The translations under genes were made by a program, and so were the position numbers. A model generated the notes under the pieces. The model saw nothing but the letters and a program-made list of their open reading frames with translations, searched no databases and had not been told where the DNA came from. Of a stretch of 14,764 bases of DNA, positions 1 to 7,633 are shown piece by piece. How positions within the stretch are numbered: position 1 is the stretch's first letter; the number at the start of each line of letters is the position of its first letter. Source of the DNA: CAZXVW01 sp964644025 (GTDB lineage: Bacteria; Acidobacteriota; Terriglobia; Bryobacterales; Bryobacteraceae); contig CAZXVW010000112.1 of assembly GCA_964644025.1 (NCBI GenBank), positions 1 to 14,764 on the forward strand, in the 5' to 3' direction.

Positions 1-191
1 GAGATCCTCAACCAGCGGCACTTTGACCGCCGCGTGGAACATTTGTGTCGGCGCTATTATCAGGGACCCTTCGGCCGCCCGAGCATCACGCCCGGGGGTA
101 CTACCGTTCGCTGTTGATCGGCCACTTCGACGGGCCGGATTCGCGTTACCATGGTCCATTACGGCCCAGTTCGGATTCATTGGCCCACTGA
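1..191 (+). pseudogene. Frameshifted N-terminal remnant of a DUF772/IS1182-like transposase (partial, left edge)
   Basis: Reading frame 1 from base 1 gives EILNQRHFDRRVEHLCRRYY, then QGPFGRPSITPG, and stops at 115-117. Shifting into frame 3 at the run of G at 94-98 continues as YYRSLLIGHFDGPDSRYHG and ...SDSLAH, with a stop at 189-191. Joined, this follows the conserved N-terminal block of DUF772/DDE_Tnp_1-type (IS1182/IS5-like) transposases: FDxxVExLCxxYY, GRPSxxPGxYYRxLLIGYFEGIDS, then ADSLAL. One base lost from the G run explains the frame change. Similarity fades near 190, so the catalytic DDE part is missing on the right and the extreme N-terminus lies outside the window. No terminal inverted repeat or target duplication can be seen. 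This is recognition from memory of the family consensus; the frameshift and the stops are read directly. Confidence 0.7.
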
Positions 192-214
192 CGCCGCCAG
201 GTACTCCAGTCCGT

Positions 215-1219
215 ATGTCTCAGCCGAAACAGAGCTCAGGCCGCGCCGCCCTGGCGCCGTTACTCATCCGGTGCTTCGCCGGAGGGATCTTGATGGGGCT
301 GGCCAATCTGGTACCTGGAATCTCCGGGGGTACCATGCTACTGGCCGCCGGCGTCTACCCGCATTTCGTCGGAGGTGTGGCCGAGGTTACCACCTTCCGC
401 TTCCATCCGCGGACGCTGGCGATCCTGGGCATGATTGGCGGTTCGGCGGCGCTGGTCATCCTGTTGCTCGCCGGAGCAGTGAAAGGACTGGTGGTCGACT
501 ACCGGTGGGTGATGTACAGCCTGTTCATCGGCCTGACTCTGGGCGGCGTCCCAGTGGTATGGAAACTGCTTCGGCGGCTGGACCTGCCGGCGGTGCTCGG
601 CTGTGCGGTGGGGCTGGCCGTGATGGCGCTGATGGCGACGCTCCAGCCGGGCGCGGCCGCTGGGGCCGGCGGGCGGGCTTACGGCATGCTGTTTTTCGCC
701 GGCGTGGCCGGGGCCTCGGCCATGATTCTGCCGGGGGTCTCCGGCGGTTACCTGCTGCTGATCCTCGGCCAGTACATCCGGATTCTCGGAGCCATCGACA
801 GTGCCAAGACCGGCCTGCAACTCCACGACTGGTCTCGGGTCACCGGCGCCATGCACGTCTTCATCCCGGTGGGCGCCGGCGTCCTGATCGGCGTGGTTGT
901 GGTAAGCAACCTGATCAAGCTGCTGCTCCGGCGCTATCGGAGGCCGACGCTCGGCGTCCTGCTGGGCTTGCTGCTGGGCGCGGTGCTGGGGCTCTGGCCG
1001 TTCCAGCAACCCGTGGCGCCAAGGCCGGGAATCGTGATCAAGGGCCGCGTGATGACCTCGGAGTCGATTGCCACGCTGCCGGTGGAGGACTACCCGCTGC
1101 AGCGCTTCACCCCGGGCCGCGGGCAGGTGACCGCCTCGCTCGCGCTCGTGGCCGGCGGGTTCCTGCTGACATACGCCATCTCGCGGATCGGCGGAGGAGA
1201 GGAGGAACGGGAGAACTGA
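215..1219 (+). CDS. DUF368 membrane protein, PopT-type undecaprenyl-phosphate translocase
   Basis: The encoded protein of 334 residues is strongly hydrophobic with about 8-9 membrane segments. It carries both DUF368 signature loops: GLANLVPGISGGT (PGISGG at residues 34-39) and MILPGVSGGYLLLILGQY (PGVSGG at 173-178). DUF368 proteins (PopT) are known to return undecaprenyl phosphate to the cytoplasmic face of the inner membrane after cell-wall and polysaccharide synthesis, so an inner-membrane lipid-carrier recycling role is expected. The frame stays open upstream to base 23, but that stretch is transposase remnant; ATG 215 leaves a normal short N-terminus before the first loop. No Shine-Dalgarno sequence precedes 215, and M27 (ATG 293) would cut into the first conserved helix. 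The antiporter follows after 43 bp on the same strand. Family assignment is firm; the exact start is uncertain. Confidence 0.88.
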   Translation: MSQPKQSSGRAALAPLLIRCFAGGILMGLANLVPGISGGTMLLAAGVYPHFVGGVAEVTTFRFHPRTLAILGMIGGSAALVILLLAGAVKGLVVDYRWVMYSLFIGLTLGGVPVVWKLLRRLDLPAVLGCAVGLAVMALMATLQPGAAAGAGGRAYGMLFFAGVAGASAMILPGVSGGYLLLILGQYIRILGAIDSAKTGLQLHDWSRVTGAMHVFIPVGAGVLIGVVVVSNLIKLLLRRYRRPTLGVLLGLLLGAVLGLWPFQQPVAPRPGIVIKGRVMTSESIATLPVEDYPLQRFTPGRGQVTASLALVAGGFLLTYAISRIGGGEEEREN

Positions 1220-1262
1220 GGATGCGGCGCGCGGCGGGCCGGAGCCTCGAAGGAAACCAACG

Positions 1263-2306
1263 ATGGACCTAGCGCTCGAGCATTTCTTCGCTCAACTTCA
1301 CTGGGCGTGGCTGGCCCTGGCGATCGCCGCGGGCCTGTACGTGCTGGGCCGCTCGGCCGACTGGCTGGTGGATGAAGCCGTGGCGTTGTCGGAGCGTTCC
1401 GGCGTTCCCAAGGCCATCATCGGCGCCACGATCGTGAGTCTCGGTACCACCACGCCGGAAGCTGCCGTGTCGGTTTTCGCCGCCGTCCAGGGCAGCCCGG
1501 GCCTGGCGCTGGGTAACGCGGTGGGCTCAATCATCTGCGATACGGGTTTGATTCTGGGTCTCGCCTGCGTCCTGGCGCCGCTGAAGCTGAACCGCAAGAT
1601 CGTCAACCGCCAGGGCTGGATCCAGTTTTCCGCCGGCGTGGCCCTGGTGCTGGCTTGCCTGCCGTGGACCGGCCTCGGCCACCTGTTCGACACCGGCGGG
1701 CGGTTGCACCAGGTGACAGGCTTCGTATTCCTGGCGGCGCTGGTCCTTTACATGGTGCAGTCGATTCGGTGGGCGCGGCAAGAGGCCAATGCGCGGATGG
1801 TGGAGGATCACGAGCGCGACGTCAGCGCGCCGCTCCCATGGATGGTGGCCAAGCTGGTGATGGCCACCGCGCTGGTGGTGGCCTCGGCCCGCTTCCTCAT
1901 TCCCGCCGCTGCCGAGGCGGCCGCACGCCTGCACGTACCGGAAAGCATCATTGCCGCCACGCTGGTGGCGTTCGGCACTTCCCTGCCCGAGCTGATGACC
2001 GCCGTCACGGCGGCCCGGCGCGGCCACGGGGACTTGGCGGTGGGCAATGTGGTGGGCGCTGACATTCTGAACGTTTTGTTCGTCGCCGGCGCGGCGGCGG
2101 CGGTCACCCCTGTGGGTCTGGCCGCCGGGGCGCACTTTTTTATCGTGTTGTTCCCGGTCATGCTGGTGATCCTGGGCGTGTTTCGGATCGGGGTTTTCCT
2201 GTCCGGCAAGTACCTGGAGCGCCCGTTCGGATTTGTGCTGCTGGGCGTTTACGCCTGCTACCTCCTGATCAGCTACCTGCTCCCGGGGGGCCCGGGAAAC
2301 TTCTAG
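1263..2306 (+). CDS. CaCA-family calcium/sodium (cation/proton) antiporter, YrbG-like
   Basis: The protein of 347 residues has about ten membrane helices arranged as two homologous halves. The alpha-1 repeat reads IGATIVSLGTTTPEAAVSV with the ion-binding glutamate at E66. The alpha-2 repeat reads AATLVAFGTSLPELMTAVTA with E243. Both are followed by the GNxVGxxIxD/N motif (GNAVGSIICDTGL and GNVVGADILNVL). These are hallmarks of the Ca2+/cation antiporter superfamily, which exchanges Ca2+ for Na+ or H+ across the inner membrane. The alpha-1 motif has GTTTPE where GTSLPE is more usual. ATG 1263 follows AAGGAA (about 1250-1255) at a sensible spacing. It lies 43 bp behind the DUF368 gene with no visible terminator between, so co-transcription is likely. 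Ion specificity cannot be read from sequence. Confidence 0.88.
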   Translation: MDLALEHFFAQLHWAWLALAIAAGLYVLGRSADWLVDEAVALSERSGVPKAIIGATIVSLGTTTPEAAVSVFAAVQGSPGLALGNAVGSIICDTGLILGLACVLAPLKLNRKIVNRQGWIQFSAGVALVLACLPWTGLGHLFDTGGRLHQVTGFVFLAALVLYMVQSIRWARQEANARMVEDHERDVSAPLPWMVAKLVMATALVVASARFLIPAAAEAAARLHVPESIIAATLVAFGTSLPELMTAVTAARRGHGDLAVGNVVGADILNVLFVAGAAAAVTPVGLAAGAHFFIVLFPVMLVILGVFRIGVFLSGKYLERPFGFVLLGVYACYLLISYLLPGGPGNF

Positions 2307-2318
2307 TAAGTTCCCGGG
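2291..2318 (+). terminator. Hairpin across the antiporter stop codon, probable terminator without a clear T tract
   Basis: Left arm CCCGGGAAACTT (2291-2302), loop CTAGT (2303-2307), right arm AAGTTCCCGGG (2308-2318). The arms pair over 11 bp with one bulged A. The loop contains the TAG stop of the antiporter gene. No run of T follows, so it may instead protect the 3' end of the mRNA or need Rho. It separates the transporter pair from the next gene. Confidence 0.5.
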
Positions 2319-2387
2319 CAGGCAGGCACCGCGGCTGGCCCGTGGCCGGCCGACTGGCGTATTCTGATTCAGAAGAGGAGATCACTC

Positions 2388-5300
2388 ATGCGCACACGCC
2401 GCACCCTTCTGGTCACTACCGCACTTGCTTTCATCAGCGTGGCGGCGTACCCCGCCCCGCCGTCCGCCTTCAAGATCACCTTCGGCGTCAACCACCCTTT
2501 CCACGGGCAGTCGTGGTCCGGCGGAATTCGCGACGCCGCGCAGGTGCGCCGGATCACCGGCTGGCACCTCGGCGTGGAGGACACAATCCTTCCAGGAGCT
2601 CGCTGGCATATCGTTTCCCGGCTGGCCGGAGGCCGCCTCCCCGCCAAGGGCGTCATCGTGGAGTTCACCTCCCCGGAAAGTGTCCCGGTGACTGTGTACC
2701 TCCGCTACGGAGACTTTACCTTCGTTCCCGCGGAGATCCCCTATGGGAAGACCTATTTTCTGGAGGGACTCAACAACAACGTCTCCATCGAACGCGTTCC
2801 CCAGGCGGTGCGGACTTCCACCATGGAGTTCGAAAACGACGACCCGGCTCTGTTGCGAACCCGCACCGGGGATTACTGGATGGCCTGGGTCGGCTACCGC
2901 ACCATTCGGCGTGAGGGTTACTCGATTCAGGGCGGCGACCGCGTACTGGTGGCGCGCAGCCCGGACGGAAAGAACTGGTCCGTTCCCCGGCCCATTACCC
3001 CGCCCGGGGATCATTTCCGCGTCGCGCTCGGCGAGGATGCCGAGGGCCGCATCTGGTGCGTCTACGGCCTGCAAAAGGTCACCGGGAGCGGCAACTTCGA
3101 CCTCTTCGCGCGCACCTTCGACGGTGGCCGGTGGTCCGATGAGCAGCAGCTCACCTCCAGTCCGTTGCCGGACATTTTTCACCGGATGGCGAGCGACCGT
3201 GCCGGTAATCTCTATCTGGTCTGGATGGGGTATCGGAAGCACCGGCCGGACGCCGCTCCGCAAAGCGACGTCCTGCTGCGGGTGCGCACGGCCGCCGGTT
3301 GGGGCGAAGAAATCAACGTCAGCGACTCGGCTGAAGACGACTGGGAACCGGCCGTGGCCGTGGACGGCACCTCCCGGGCCTGGATTGCATGGGATGCTTA
3401 CCGCAGCGCCGGGAGCGCGCCCGCCACCTACGATCTTCTGCTGCGGGATTACCGGGCCTCCGGCTCATCGGGCGCACTGGGACCGGTGCGTACTGTCTCC
3501 GCCACTGCCTACGCCGAGATGCGGGCCGGTGTGGCCGTTGACCGCGCGCACCGCGTCTGGATCTCGTGGGAAGAAGGCGGGCTGAACTGGGGCAAGGACA
3601 CCGGTTACAACAATCCGCGCCACGGCATCTTTCTCCGGCCGGGCGGCTCGGAGATCTATCGCCCGCGGGACCGGAAGGAGGGCTGGCCGCGCCGTCCCCG
3701 GGTGGCGGTACTGGAAGGGGAGTCCCTCCGCCAGCCGCGCGCCTCGCTGGAGGACGCGTTCCCTTCCTACCTGCGGGCGCAACTGTATCAGAACCCGCAC
3801 CTCGGACTGGACGGAGAAGGAAACGTCTGGGTGATCCTTCGCCATCAGTTGGTCGCCCAGGGGCGCAACGCCGGCCATTTGTTCGACCTGTACGCCACCA
3901 CGCTCACCGGCTCCGGCGAGGCGCAGCGCTGGCTGCAGCCGGTCCTACTGCCCCACTCCACCGGCCGGCAGGATACCGTGCTGGCGACGGCGGCCGGCCC
4001 GGGCCGCGCGATCGTGTTCGGCGTGGTCAGCGACGGGCGCCGCCTGCCGGTGGGCTTGCCGGAACATCATGACGTGGCCGTGGTGAGGCTGGATGCGAAC
4101 ACGCTGGCGCGCGGCGCCCCAGTGCTGGCCGCCTTTCAGCCCTCCGCCGGCACCGCTCCCAGCACCCACCCAGGAGAAGCGGCGCAGGTGGCGGCGGTTC
4201 GCGGCTACCGCCTCCGGACTCCCGATGGCGTTTTCAAGATCGTCCGCGGCGACCTGCACCGCCACACCGAGATCTCCATGGACGGCGCCACCGACGGCAG
4301 CCTGTGGGACCTGTACCGGTACGCGCTGGACGCCGCCGCCCTGGATTTCATCGCCGTCACCGACCATAACTACGGCGCGTGGCTGGACACCGACGAGCCG
4401 GAGACGCCCAACACCGACGACGTCTACCAGTGGTGGCGGACGCAGAAATCCGCCGACCTGTTCCACGTACCCGGCCGGTTCGTGCCTCTGTACGGCTATG
4501 AGCGCTCCATCAATTTCCCGCTCGGTCACGTCAACGTCTTCCACGCCCGGCGGGGGATCTTCAGCTATCGCGTCCCCAAGCTCCACATCGCCGAGCGGCC
4601 GGAGTTGATCGAGAAGGACGCCCTGGGCCTGCAAAAATACCTGAGCCTTACCGGCGGTGTCGGTATTGCCCACACTTCGGGAACCATCATGGGCACCGAC
4701 TGGCGCCTGGAAGACGATAGCGTGGTTCCCATGGTTGAGATCTACCAGGGCGACCGGAACTCTTACGAAGAGGCCGGCACGCCGCGGGCGGCAGGCGGCG
4801 GCGTCCTCGGCCCGGGCTTCGCCGGCCGTGCGCCGTTTCAGAAGGGATTGGTCCGCAACGCGCTGGGCGCCGGGTTCCATCTCGGCTTCATCGCCTCCAG
4901 CGATCACTATTCGACGCACATCTCTTACGCCAACCTGCTGGTGCCGGACCGGCTGACCACGCGCCGGGACCTGACGCGCGCCATCGAGCAGCGGCGCAGC
5001 TACGCTTCCACCGACAACATCGTGGTGGATTTTCGCGCCGGCGACACGCTGGAAGGCGGTGAACTCGAGGCGGCCGAAAGCCCGGTCTTTTCGGTGAAGG
5101 TGATCGGCACCGAACCGGTGATGCGGGTGGACGTGGTGAAGAACAACCGCGTGCTGTACACCTACCGGCCCCAGGGGGCCGCCGCGGCCCGCCGCGAGCT
5201 GTCGTTCACTTTCCGCGATACGGCGGACTTCGGGGGCGACTTCACCGACACGAGCATGGGCCCGACTTCCGAGATCCGCAACTGGCAGGACCCGGAAACC

Positions 5301-5438
5301 GGCATCCGGCCGCGCCCGCCGCTTAAGGAAAGCTACTACTACGTCCGCGTGCTGCAAAGCTACAGCGCGGCAAAACCGGAACAAAATGGCGAGGTGGCCT
5401 GGTCGTCACCGATTTATGTCACCGTGAAAGCGCGGTGA
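2388..5438 (+). CDS. Exported beta-propeller + PHP-fold metallohydrolase (CehA/McbA- or DUF3604-like), 1016 aa
   Basis: A Sec signal peptide (MRTRRTLLVTTALAFISVAA, then YPAPPS) predicts export. Residues about 25-145 form a beta-rich N-terminal domain. Residues about 145-600 hold repeated propeller-like blades, each with an xVAVDxxxRxWIAWD-type strand (YWMAWVGYR, NLYLVWMGYR, RAWIAWDAYR, RVWISWEEGG). Residues about 615-850 are a PHP-type metallohydrolase: GDLHRHT (H624, H626), VTDHN (D659, H660), GYE (E705), GHVNVF (H714), IAHTSG (H762) and SSDHYSTH (D839, H840). A C-terminal beta domain ends in YYYVRV...VAWSSPIYV. Known relatives (CehA, McbA, DUF3604) are metal hydrolases, some acting on aryl carbamates; the substrate here is unknown. 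ATG 2388 has AGAGGAG at 2374-2380. A paralogue lies about 6 kb downstream. Domain order is seen; enzymatic activity is inferred. Confidence 0.82.
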   Translation: MRTRRTLLVTTALAFISVAAYPAPPSAFKITFGVNHPFHGQSWSGGIRDAAQVRRITGWHLGVEDTILPGARWHIVSRLAGGRLPAKGVIVEFTSPESVPVTVYLRYGDFTFVPAEIPYGKTYFLEGLNNNVSIERVPQAVRTSTMEFENDDPALLRTRTGDYWMAWVGYRTIRREGYSIQGGDRVLVARSPDGKNWSVPRPITPPGDHFRVALGEDAEGRIWCVYGLQKVTGSGNFDLFARTFDGGRWSDEQQLTSSPLPDIFHRMASDRAGNLYLVWMGYRKHRPDAAPQSDVLLRVRTAAGWGEEINVSDSAEDDWEPAVAVDGTSRAWIAWDAYRSAGSAPATYDLLLRDYRASGSSGALGPVRTVSATAYAEMRAGVAVDRAHRVWISWEEGGLNWGKDTGYNNPRHGIFLRPGGSEIYRPRDRKEGWPRRPRVAVLEGESLRQPRASLEDAFPSYLRAQLYQNPHLGLDGEGNVWVILRHQLVAQGRNAGHLFDLYATTLTGSGEAQRWLQPVLLPHSTGRQDTVLATAAGPGRAIVFGVVSDGRRLPVGLPEHHDVAVVRLDANTLARGAPVLAAFQPSAGTAPSTHPGEAAQVAAVRGYRLRTPDGVFKIVRGDLHRHTEISMDGATDGSLWDLYRYALDAAALDFIAVTDHNYGAWLDTDEPETPNTDDVYQWWRTQKSADLFHVPGRFVPLYGYERSINFPLGHVNVFHARRGIFSYRVPKLHIAERPELIEKDALGLQKYLSLTGGVGIAHTSGTIMGTDWRLEDDSVVPMVEIYQGDRNSYEEAGTPRAAGGGVLGPGFAGRAPFQKGLVRNALGAGFHLGFIASSDHYSTHISYANLLVPDRLTTRRDLTRAIEQRRSYASTDNIVVDFRAGDTLEGGELEAAESPVFSVKVIGTEPVMRVDVVKNNRVLYTYRPQGAAAARRELSFTFRDTADFGGDFTDTSMGPTSEIRNWQDPETGIRPRPPLKESYYYVRVLQSYSAAKPEQNGEVAWSSPIYVTVKAR

Positions 5439-5503
5439 CGCCGGCACAGGCGCCGGGACACGTCACAGCGCTGCCGGCCACCGGACAGGCAAAGCCGCGC
5501 GGC

Positions 5504-5764
5504 TCAGCGTTTCAGCCGCTGGAATCCTTTTTCTATCTTGGTGACGGCGCCATCGCCCGTATCGATGACGATACTTCGCCAGCTTCGGGGAAGCGCCCGG
5601 TAACCAAGAAAAACCACAATCAGGAGGAACAGCGCTGCCGCCAGCAGGCCGGCCAACCTGACCAGAGACCGGCGCCGGGCCTGGCGGAGCTGGTAGTCGC
5701 GCTGCATCTCGCGCCAGTACTGGGCCGAATACGGACGCAGCGGTTCGCGGCTCACTGGCTTCAT
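5504..5764 (-). CDS. Small single-pass membrane protein, unknown function (86 aa)
   Basis: I do not recognise this protein. It has a basic, tyrosine-rich cytoplasmic-looking N-terminus (residues 1-33, including RQARRR), one strong hydrophobic helix at about 34-57 (LVRLAGLLAAALFLLIVVFL) and a short C-terminal tail with a predicted DTGDGAVTKIEKGFQRLKR segment. The positive charge before the helix predicts an N-in, C-out single-pass topology. The opposite strand is also open here (5435-5944), but its product is low-complexity and lacks any fold signal, whereas this one has a coherent membrane-protein layout, so I prefer the minus strand. No clear Shine-Dalgarno sequence precedes ATG 5764. It is convergent with the propeller-PHP gene, 65 bp from that gene's stop. 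Moderate confidence that it is expressed. Confidence 0.5.
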   Translation of the reverse strand: MKPVSREPLRPYSAQYWREMQRDYQLRQARRRSLVRLAGLLAAALFLLIVVFLGYRALPRSWRSIVIDTGDGAVTKIEKGFQRLKR

Positions 5765-5958
5765 CTTAACACTGCTACACCGGAAGAAGAGCCAGGCGTG
5801 CCCGGGCTGTGTCGCCTCCGGCGAAGCCGGCTGTTTCTTGGATCACCGGACCCGGCGGACCGCTGCGGAAAGTTGCCGCACTATAGTGCCACAAAACGAT
5901 TCCGGCCCGATTCGGTAATAAAACCTGTTCCTGGCAACCATTGAAAGCAAACGGGATT

Positions 5959-6034
5959 TGGGGTGGCCAGCGGGGCTCGAACCCGCGACCACTGGAACCA
6001 CAATCCAGCGCTCTACCTACTGAGCTATGGCCAC
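5959..6034 (-). tRNA. tRNA-His (GTG anticodon), CCA encoded
   Basis: The reverse complement folds as a full cloverleaf. The acceptor strands are GTGGCCA and TGGCCAC, the D arm is GCTCAGTAGGTAGAGC, and the anticodon arm is CTGGA-TTGTGGT-TCCAG with anticodon GTG at 6001-5999. The T arm is GCGGG-TTCGAGC-CCCGC. Discriminator C73 (5962) is followed by an encoded CCA (5961-5959). The base just before the 5' end (6035) is G on the tRNA strand and can pair with C73, as expected for the G-1 identity element of tRNA-His. Confidence 0.97.
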
Positions 6035-6050
6035 CGTAGCGATCGGTAAT

Positions 6051-6056
6051 ATTGTA
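6051..6056 (-). promoter_or_regulatory. Probable -10 element (TACAAT) for tRNA-His
   Basis: On the minus strand TACAAT occupies 6056-6051, leaving 15 nt before the G-1 position of the tRNA. A start about 7 nt downstream would give a short 5' leader, typical of a tRNA. No convincing -35 hexamer is visible. The same bases lie just beyond the 3' end of the AsmA-like fragment's restored frame. Confidence 0.45.
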
Positions 6057-6074
6057 ACACGGCGCGAGCGGCTG

Positions 6075-6337
6075 CTACTGTTTCCCCTTGTTTTTGTTAA
6101 AGATGCCCAGGATTGCCTGGGGCCGCCGGGCGACGGCTTTTCCGCCCCGGTCAGGCGCTCCAGCACCCGGGAAGCGGCACCGGCCGCCAGTTTGGCCACG
6201 TCGGGACGCACTCGCGGTTCATTCGAGGTTCCCGTCAGCCGGAGCGGGATCGCCATCGACACCCGGCCATCGGCAGCCGGCCGCACCCCCAGGTAGAGGC
6301 CGGCCGCGATAGCGACAATTCTTGCAGGGCGGCGCAT
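6075..6337 (-). pseudogene. AsmA-like C-terminal fragment, probable single-base frameshift
   Basis: From ATG 6337 the frame gives MRRPARIVAIAAGLYLG, then VSMAIPLRLTGTSNEPRVRP, then DVAKLAAGAASRVLERLTG. The IPLRLTGTxxxPRVRPDV block followed by a short amphipathic helix is typical of the tail of AsmA-family envelope proteins. The unshifted frame then becomes arginine/serine-rich and runs on to a TAG at 6017, inside the tRNA gene. One extra G in the GGGG run near 6156-6160 would switch to GGKAVARRPQ and AILGIFNKNKGKQ, ending in TAG at 6077-6075. That is a believable helical, lysine-rich C-terminus. So it is either a frameshifted gene, an assembly error, or a genuine short protein with a hydrophobic leader. 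There is no large AsmA body upstream: the symporter begins 24 bp away. An AATAAT hexamer sits 6 nt before the ATG. Confidence 0.45.
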
Positions 6338-6360
6338 GTCCCCATTATTACGCGCCGCGT

Positions 6361-7632
6361 TCAGACTTCGGCGGGCAAATTCAGTTCGCCTTCCGAGCGG
6401 GCGACGAAGGCGGCACAGGAGAGGTCGCCGGTCACATTGACCACCGTGCGGCACATGTCCAGGATGCGGTCCACGCCGAGGATCAGCGCGATGCCGGATT
6501 CCACCTCGGCGCCCAGGCCCACCGATTGCAAGACCACGATCAGCGTAATGATGCCGGCGCTCGGGACCCCCGCCGCGCCGATCGAGGCCAGCGTCGCGGT
6601 CAGCACCACCACCGCCTGGGAAGTAAAATTCAGCGGAATGCCGTAGATTTGGGCGATGAACATGACGGCCACCGCCTGGTACAGGGCCGTTCCGTCCATG
6701 TTGATGGTGGCGCCCAGAGGCAGGACAAAGCTGCTCACGCTGCGGGAAATGCCGAGCTTTTCCTCGGCCGTCTCCATGGTGACCGGCAGCGTGGCGTTCG
6801 ACGAGGAAGTGGAGAACCCGAACACCTGCACCGCCACGATCCGCCGGAAGAACGTGATCGGATTCAGCCGGGCCGCGAACCGCACCATGAGGGTAAGAGT
6901 GGTGCAGACGTGCATCACCAGGCCCAGCAGCACCACCAGGGCATAGACGAGCAGGCTCCGCAACAGGTCGAGGCCGAATCGCGCGATCACGGCCGCAATG
7001 AGCGCGAACACCGCATACGGGGCCAGCTTCATGATCCAGCGAATGATGATCATGGAGGCTCCGTTAATGCCACCGAAGAAGTTCACCACGGCGGATTTCT
7101 GCTCACCCTTGACAATGCTGATCGCGGCGCCGAAGACCAGGGAAAAGAAGATCAACGGCAGCAGGTTGAACTCGGCGGCCGCGGCGACCGGGTTGCGTGG
7201 GATCACGTCCAGCAGAACATCCTTCACCGACGGCGCCTGCTCGGCCAGTTGCACTCGCGCCGAGGCCTCCGAGGAAAACTGGGCCGCCAGAGCGTCCCGG
7301 GTGGACGGGTCAATGCGGCTGCCGGGCTGGATGAGGTTGGAAAGCACCAGGCCGATGGTCACCGCGACGGCCGTGGTCACCATGTAGTAGACCACCGTCT
7401 TGCCGCCGATGCGGCCCAGGCGCGTCAGATCGCCCAGCGAGGAAGCGCCGAGGATGATGCTGGCTACGATCAGCGGGATCACGATCATCGTGATCAGACG
7501 GATGAAGGCGGTGCCCAGCGGCTCCACGAATCCGAGCGCCGCCCGCAGCCAGGCAACGTCACCGAGGTTGGCCGCCGCTCCGGCGGCGATTCCCGCCGCC
7601 AGGCCGAGCAGGATCTTGTTATGCAGTTGCAT
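6361..7632 (-). CDS. Dicarboxylate/amino acid:cation symporter (DAACS, GltP/DctA type)
   Basis: The protein of 423 residues shows the glutamate-transporter fold. The serine-rich HP1 loop reads STSSSNATLPVTMETAEEKL. The TM7 sodium site is NMDGT (residues 311-315). The HP2 loop is ASIGAAGVPSAGI, and TM8 reads VDRILDMCRTVVNVTGD, where the CRT arginine is the position that contacts the substrate's side chain in acidic-substrate members. All transport-critical motifs are intact. It imports C4-dicarboxylates, glutamate or aspartate with Na+ or H+ across the inner membrane; which substrate is not decided by sequence. Its ATG lies one base after the UbiD stop on the same strand, so it is the second gene of a ubiD-symporter transcription unit. 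There is an unusually long hydrophilic stretch after TM3 (about 105-140). Confidence 0.92.
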   Translation of the reverse strand: MQLHNKILLGLAAGIAAGAAANLGDVAWLRAALGFVEPLGTAFIRLITMIVIPLIVASIILGASSLGDLTRLGRIGGKTVVYYMVTTAVAVTIGLVLSNLIQPGSRIDPSTRDALAAQFSSEASARVQLAEQAPSVKDVLLDVIPRNPVAAAAEFNLLPLIFFSLVFGAAISIVKGEQKSAVVNFFGGINGASMIIIRWIMKLAPYAVFALIAAVIARFGLDLLRSLLVYALVVLLGLVMHVCTTLTLMVRFAARLNPITFFRRIVAVQVFGFSTSSSNATLPVTMETAEEKLGISRSVSSFVLPLGATINMDGTALYQAVAVMFIAQIYGIPLNFTSQAVVVLTATLASIGAAGVPSAGIITLIVVLQSVGLGAEVESGIALILGVDRILDMCRTVVNVTGDLSCAAFVARSEGELNLPAEV

Positions 7633-7633
7633 G

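Noticed and set aside
3945..5384. 479-codon open frame on - inside the first propeller-PHP gene
   Set aside because: No recognisable domain and no ribosome site; the + frame has all PHP motifs.
5493..5504. AGCCGCGCGGCT palindrome at the end of the small membrane gene
   Set aside because: A perfect 12-base palindrome, but a realistic loop leaves only a 4-bp stem; expected by chance in GC-rich DNA.
5818..5830. CCGGC-GAA-GCCGG mini-hairpin followed by CTGTTTCTT
   Set aside because: Only 5 bp, about 380 bp after the nearest + gene, with an antisense gene between; not convincing as a terminator. The rest of 5765-5958 shows no gene.
5435..5944. 169-codon open frame on + after the first propeller-PHP gene
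   Set aside because: Overlaps the upstream stop, has no ribosome site and a low-complexity product; the minus-strand membrane protein is more coherent.
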